A stretch of 64,000 nucleotides of DNA. Origin: Leptospira montravelensis (GTDB taxonomy: Bacteria > Spirochaetota > Leptospiria > Leptospirales > Leptospiraceae). The stretch's first letter is position 1, and every line of letters begins with the position of its first letter. Positions 62,730 through 64,000 of this stretch are shown here, piece by piece. The DNA lies in contig NZ_RQFO01000009.1 in NCBI RefSeq assembly GCF_004770045.1, positions 62,001-126,000 of the forward strand, given 5' to 3'. A program made the translations under genes and the position numbers. The notes below the pieces were generated by a model, which saw only the letters and a list, made by a program, of their open reading frames with translations, did not search any database and was not told the origin of the DNA.

Positions 62730-63692
62730 ATGTCTTGGAGCAGTCTCATTCCAGCGACCTCGTTCATGCCTATCCAGGCAACTGAAATCGCAAAAGAAGT
62801 CGATCTTCTCTATGCGTTTCTGATCATAGCAAGCCTTGTTTCGTTTGTCATCTTAGTTGGTGGAATGACATGGTTCCTCATCAAGTTCAAACGTACAAGT
62901 TTAGACCAGAAATCCGCATACATTACTCACAATAATTTTGCAGAATTTCTTTGGTCGTTCATTCCTCTCATTATCATGATGGGGATTTTCTACTGGGGTA
63001 TGGTCATTTTTGAAAAACTTAGGACCCCTCCAGAAGACATTGCGGCTGAAATTCATGTCACTGCGGAGCAGTGGGCTTGGACTTATCGTTATGCAAACGG
63101 AAAAGAATTTTATAGTTCTGCAAACGATCCTATGATCGTTCCTGCCGGAAAAGCTACAAAACTCGTCCTAACTTCTAAAGATGTAATCCATAGTTTCTTT
63201 GTTCCTGCCTTCCGAACCAAACAAGATGCGGTTCCAGGGAAACTCACACAACTTTGGTTCGAACCAAAACAACCAGGTGAATACATAGTATTCTGTACTG
63301 AGTATTGCGGAACGAAACACTCTGGTATGATGATCAAAATCAAAGCCATTCCTTCTGAGGAATATGCCGCTTGGTACCATGCTGAGAAAAAAGGTGCTGA
63401 TAGTCCTGCAGATCTTGGAAAGACATTATTTGCTCAAAAAGCTTGTGCTTCTTGCCACTCGATCGACGGATCTAGAATTGTGGGACCTACAATGAAGGGA
63501 CTTTTTGGTTCTGGTAGAAAATTTGCTGATGGTAGCCAAACCAAAGCAGATGAAAACTACTTACGCGAATCCATCTTAGTTTCTTCTGCGAAAATCGTAG
63601 AAGGTTATCCACCTGCGATGCCAGTGTTCCAAGGCCAACTCTCTGATGAAGACGTTGCCAACTTAATTGAATATATCAAATCCATTAAATAA
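62730..63692 (+). CDS. coxB: Cytochrome c oxidase subunit II with fused cytochrome c (caa3 type)
   Basis: A 320-residue protein. Two membrane helices (28-50 and 73-95), then a cupredoxin domain with the CuA ligands His154, Cys189, Glu191, Cys193, His197 and Met200 (CTEYCGTKHSGM). A cytochrome c domain follows, with CASCH (239-243) and Met297 (YPPAMPVF). The fused haem domain defines the caa3 class. TEQW-like AEQWAWTYRY is the usual aromatic patch. AGGAG precedes the ATG. Confidence 0.95.
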   Translation: MSWSSLIPATSFMPIQATEIAKEVDLLYAFLIIASLVSFVILVGGMTWFLIKFKRTSLDQKSAYITHNNFAEFLWSFIPLIIMMGIFYWGMVIFEKLRTPPEDIAAEIHVTAEQWAWTYRYANGKEFYSSANDPMIVPAGKATKLVLTSKDVIHSFFVPAFRTKQDAVPGKLTQLWFEPKQPGEYIVFCTEYCGTKHSGMMIKIKAIPSEEYAAWYHAEKKGADSPADLGKTLFAQKACASCHSIDGSRIVGPTMKGLFGSGRKFADGSQTKADENYLRESILVSSAKIVEGYPPAMPVFQGQLSDEDVANLIEYIKSIK

Positions 63693-63701
63693 GGAAGAGA
63701 G

Positions 63702-64000
63702 ATGAGTTCAGCACAGACAAAAACCGAACATGGTCACACAGACCATAATTATCTGAACCACGGATCTGGAATCTGGTCTTGGATGACCACTCTAGACCAC
63801 AAACGAATTGGTCTTATGTATTTTGCTACAGTTTCCACCCTTTTCTTGATCGGTGGTTTCTTTGCTTTGGGAATTCGTTTGCATTTAGCAAAATTTGGCG
63901 CTACGCCACTTTTGGAACCAGATACTTACAATAAATTCATGACCTTCCACGGGGCCATCATGGTATTTATGGTGATCATTCCTGGAATTCCAGCTTTCCT
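63702..64000 (+). CDS. coxA: Cytochrome c oxidase subunit I, N-terminal part only
   Basis: A partial gene running off the window, 99 codons. Start ATG 63702 with AAGGAAG nine bases upstream. The N-terminal His-rich segment HGHTDHNYLNHGSGIW is a soluble extension; WMTTLDHKRIGLMYFATVST begins helix 1, and NKFMTFHGAIMVFMVIIPGI includes the low-spin haem-ligand His of helix 2. It is the catalytic subunit of the aa3 oxidase and is cotranscribed with coxB, ten bases away. Confidence 0.93.
   Translation, partial: MSSAQTKTEHGHTDHNYLNHGSGIWSWMTTLDHKRIGLMYFATVSTLFLIGGFFALGIRLHLAKFGATPLLEPDTYNKFMTFHGAIMVFMVIIPGIPAF

Noticed and set aside
1..64000. tRNA, rRNA, CRISPR arrays, IS elements or phage genes
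   Set aside because: No tRNA-like cloverleaf, direct-repeat array, inverted-repeat element with transposase, or phage structural gene was found by reading; a tRNAscan and CRISPR finder would be decisive.

Overview
The window reads as a spirochaete chromosome segment, most likely Leptospira and probably an environmental (saprophytic) species. This is inferred from AT-rich DNA, many lipoproteins with a loose spirochaetal lipobox, a giant membrane-anchored coiled-coil protein next to a bacterial histone-fold protein, DUF1577/PilZ-type and 7TMR-DISM/SpoIIE signalling proteins, and an aerobic caa3-type oxidase cluster. Species cannot be fixed from the sequence alone. Genes are dense on both strands; no gene-free stretch exceeds about 260 bases, and I see no rRNA, tRNA, CRISPR array, IS element or prophage.

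Layout. 1-21 kb is envelope and signalling: an LpxR-like outer-membrane lipid A deacylase that apparently starts at a non-ATG codon, a DUF3817 membrane protein, a secreted neutral ceramidase, three polytopic GT-C-like membrane proteins, a beta-propeller lipoprotein, a short-chain dehydrogenase, a Na,K-type P-ATPase with a PTS-EIIA-like N-terminal domain, a REC-ATPase/PAS-kinase pair, a STAS protein and an SGNH hydrolase. 21-26 kb is a copper module: CueR diverges from a textbook 19-bp-spacer CueR promoter driving a His-rich periplasmic protein, CopZ, CopA, an AraC regulator and an ankyrin protein. 26-34 kb holds purT, an ABC-F ATPase with an ABC exporter, an FKBP isomerase, a degenerate HepT-like protein and a PilZ protein. 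34-40 kb holds a patatin phospholipase and two tandem giant propeller lipoproteins. 40-45 kb holds queG, thiM-thiE, a response regulator, a tiny Cys-rich secreted peptide, methionine aminopeptidase and the histone-fold gene. 45-54 kb holds the coiled-coil giant, a ferritin-like protein, a GHKL-like protein, an acyltransferase, an ICMT-family methyltransferase and a cytochrome c lipoprotein. 54-58 kb pairs a STAS protein and a 7TM SpoIIE phosphatase around a citrate-synthase homologue whose three catalytic residues are all replaced. 58-64 kb is TPM proteins, ctaB, ctaA, a 50-residue membrane peptide, sco, coxB and the start of coxA.

How genes work together. The copper module senses (CueR), chaperones (CopZ) and exports (CopA) Cu(I). 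The last block makes haem O/A, delivers copper (Sco) and encodes a caa3 oxidase, so copper handling and respiration are linked functionally though 36 kb apart. STAS and SpoIIE proteins suggest partner-switching control. The points most worth a second look are the catalytic-residue-less citrate synthase homologue, the histone/coiled-coil operon and the EIIA-P-ATPase fusion.
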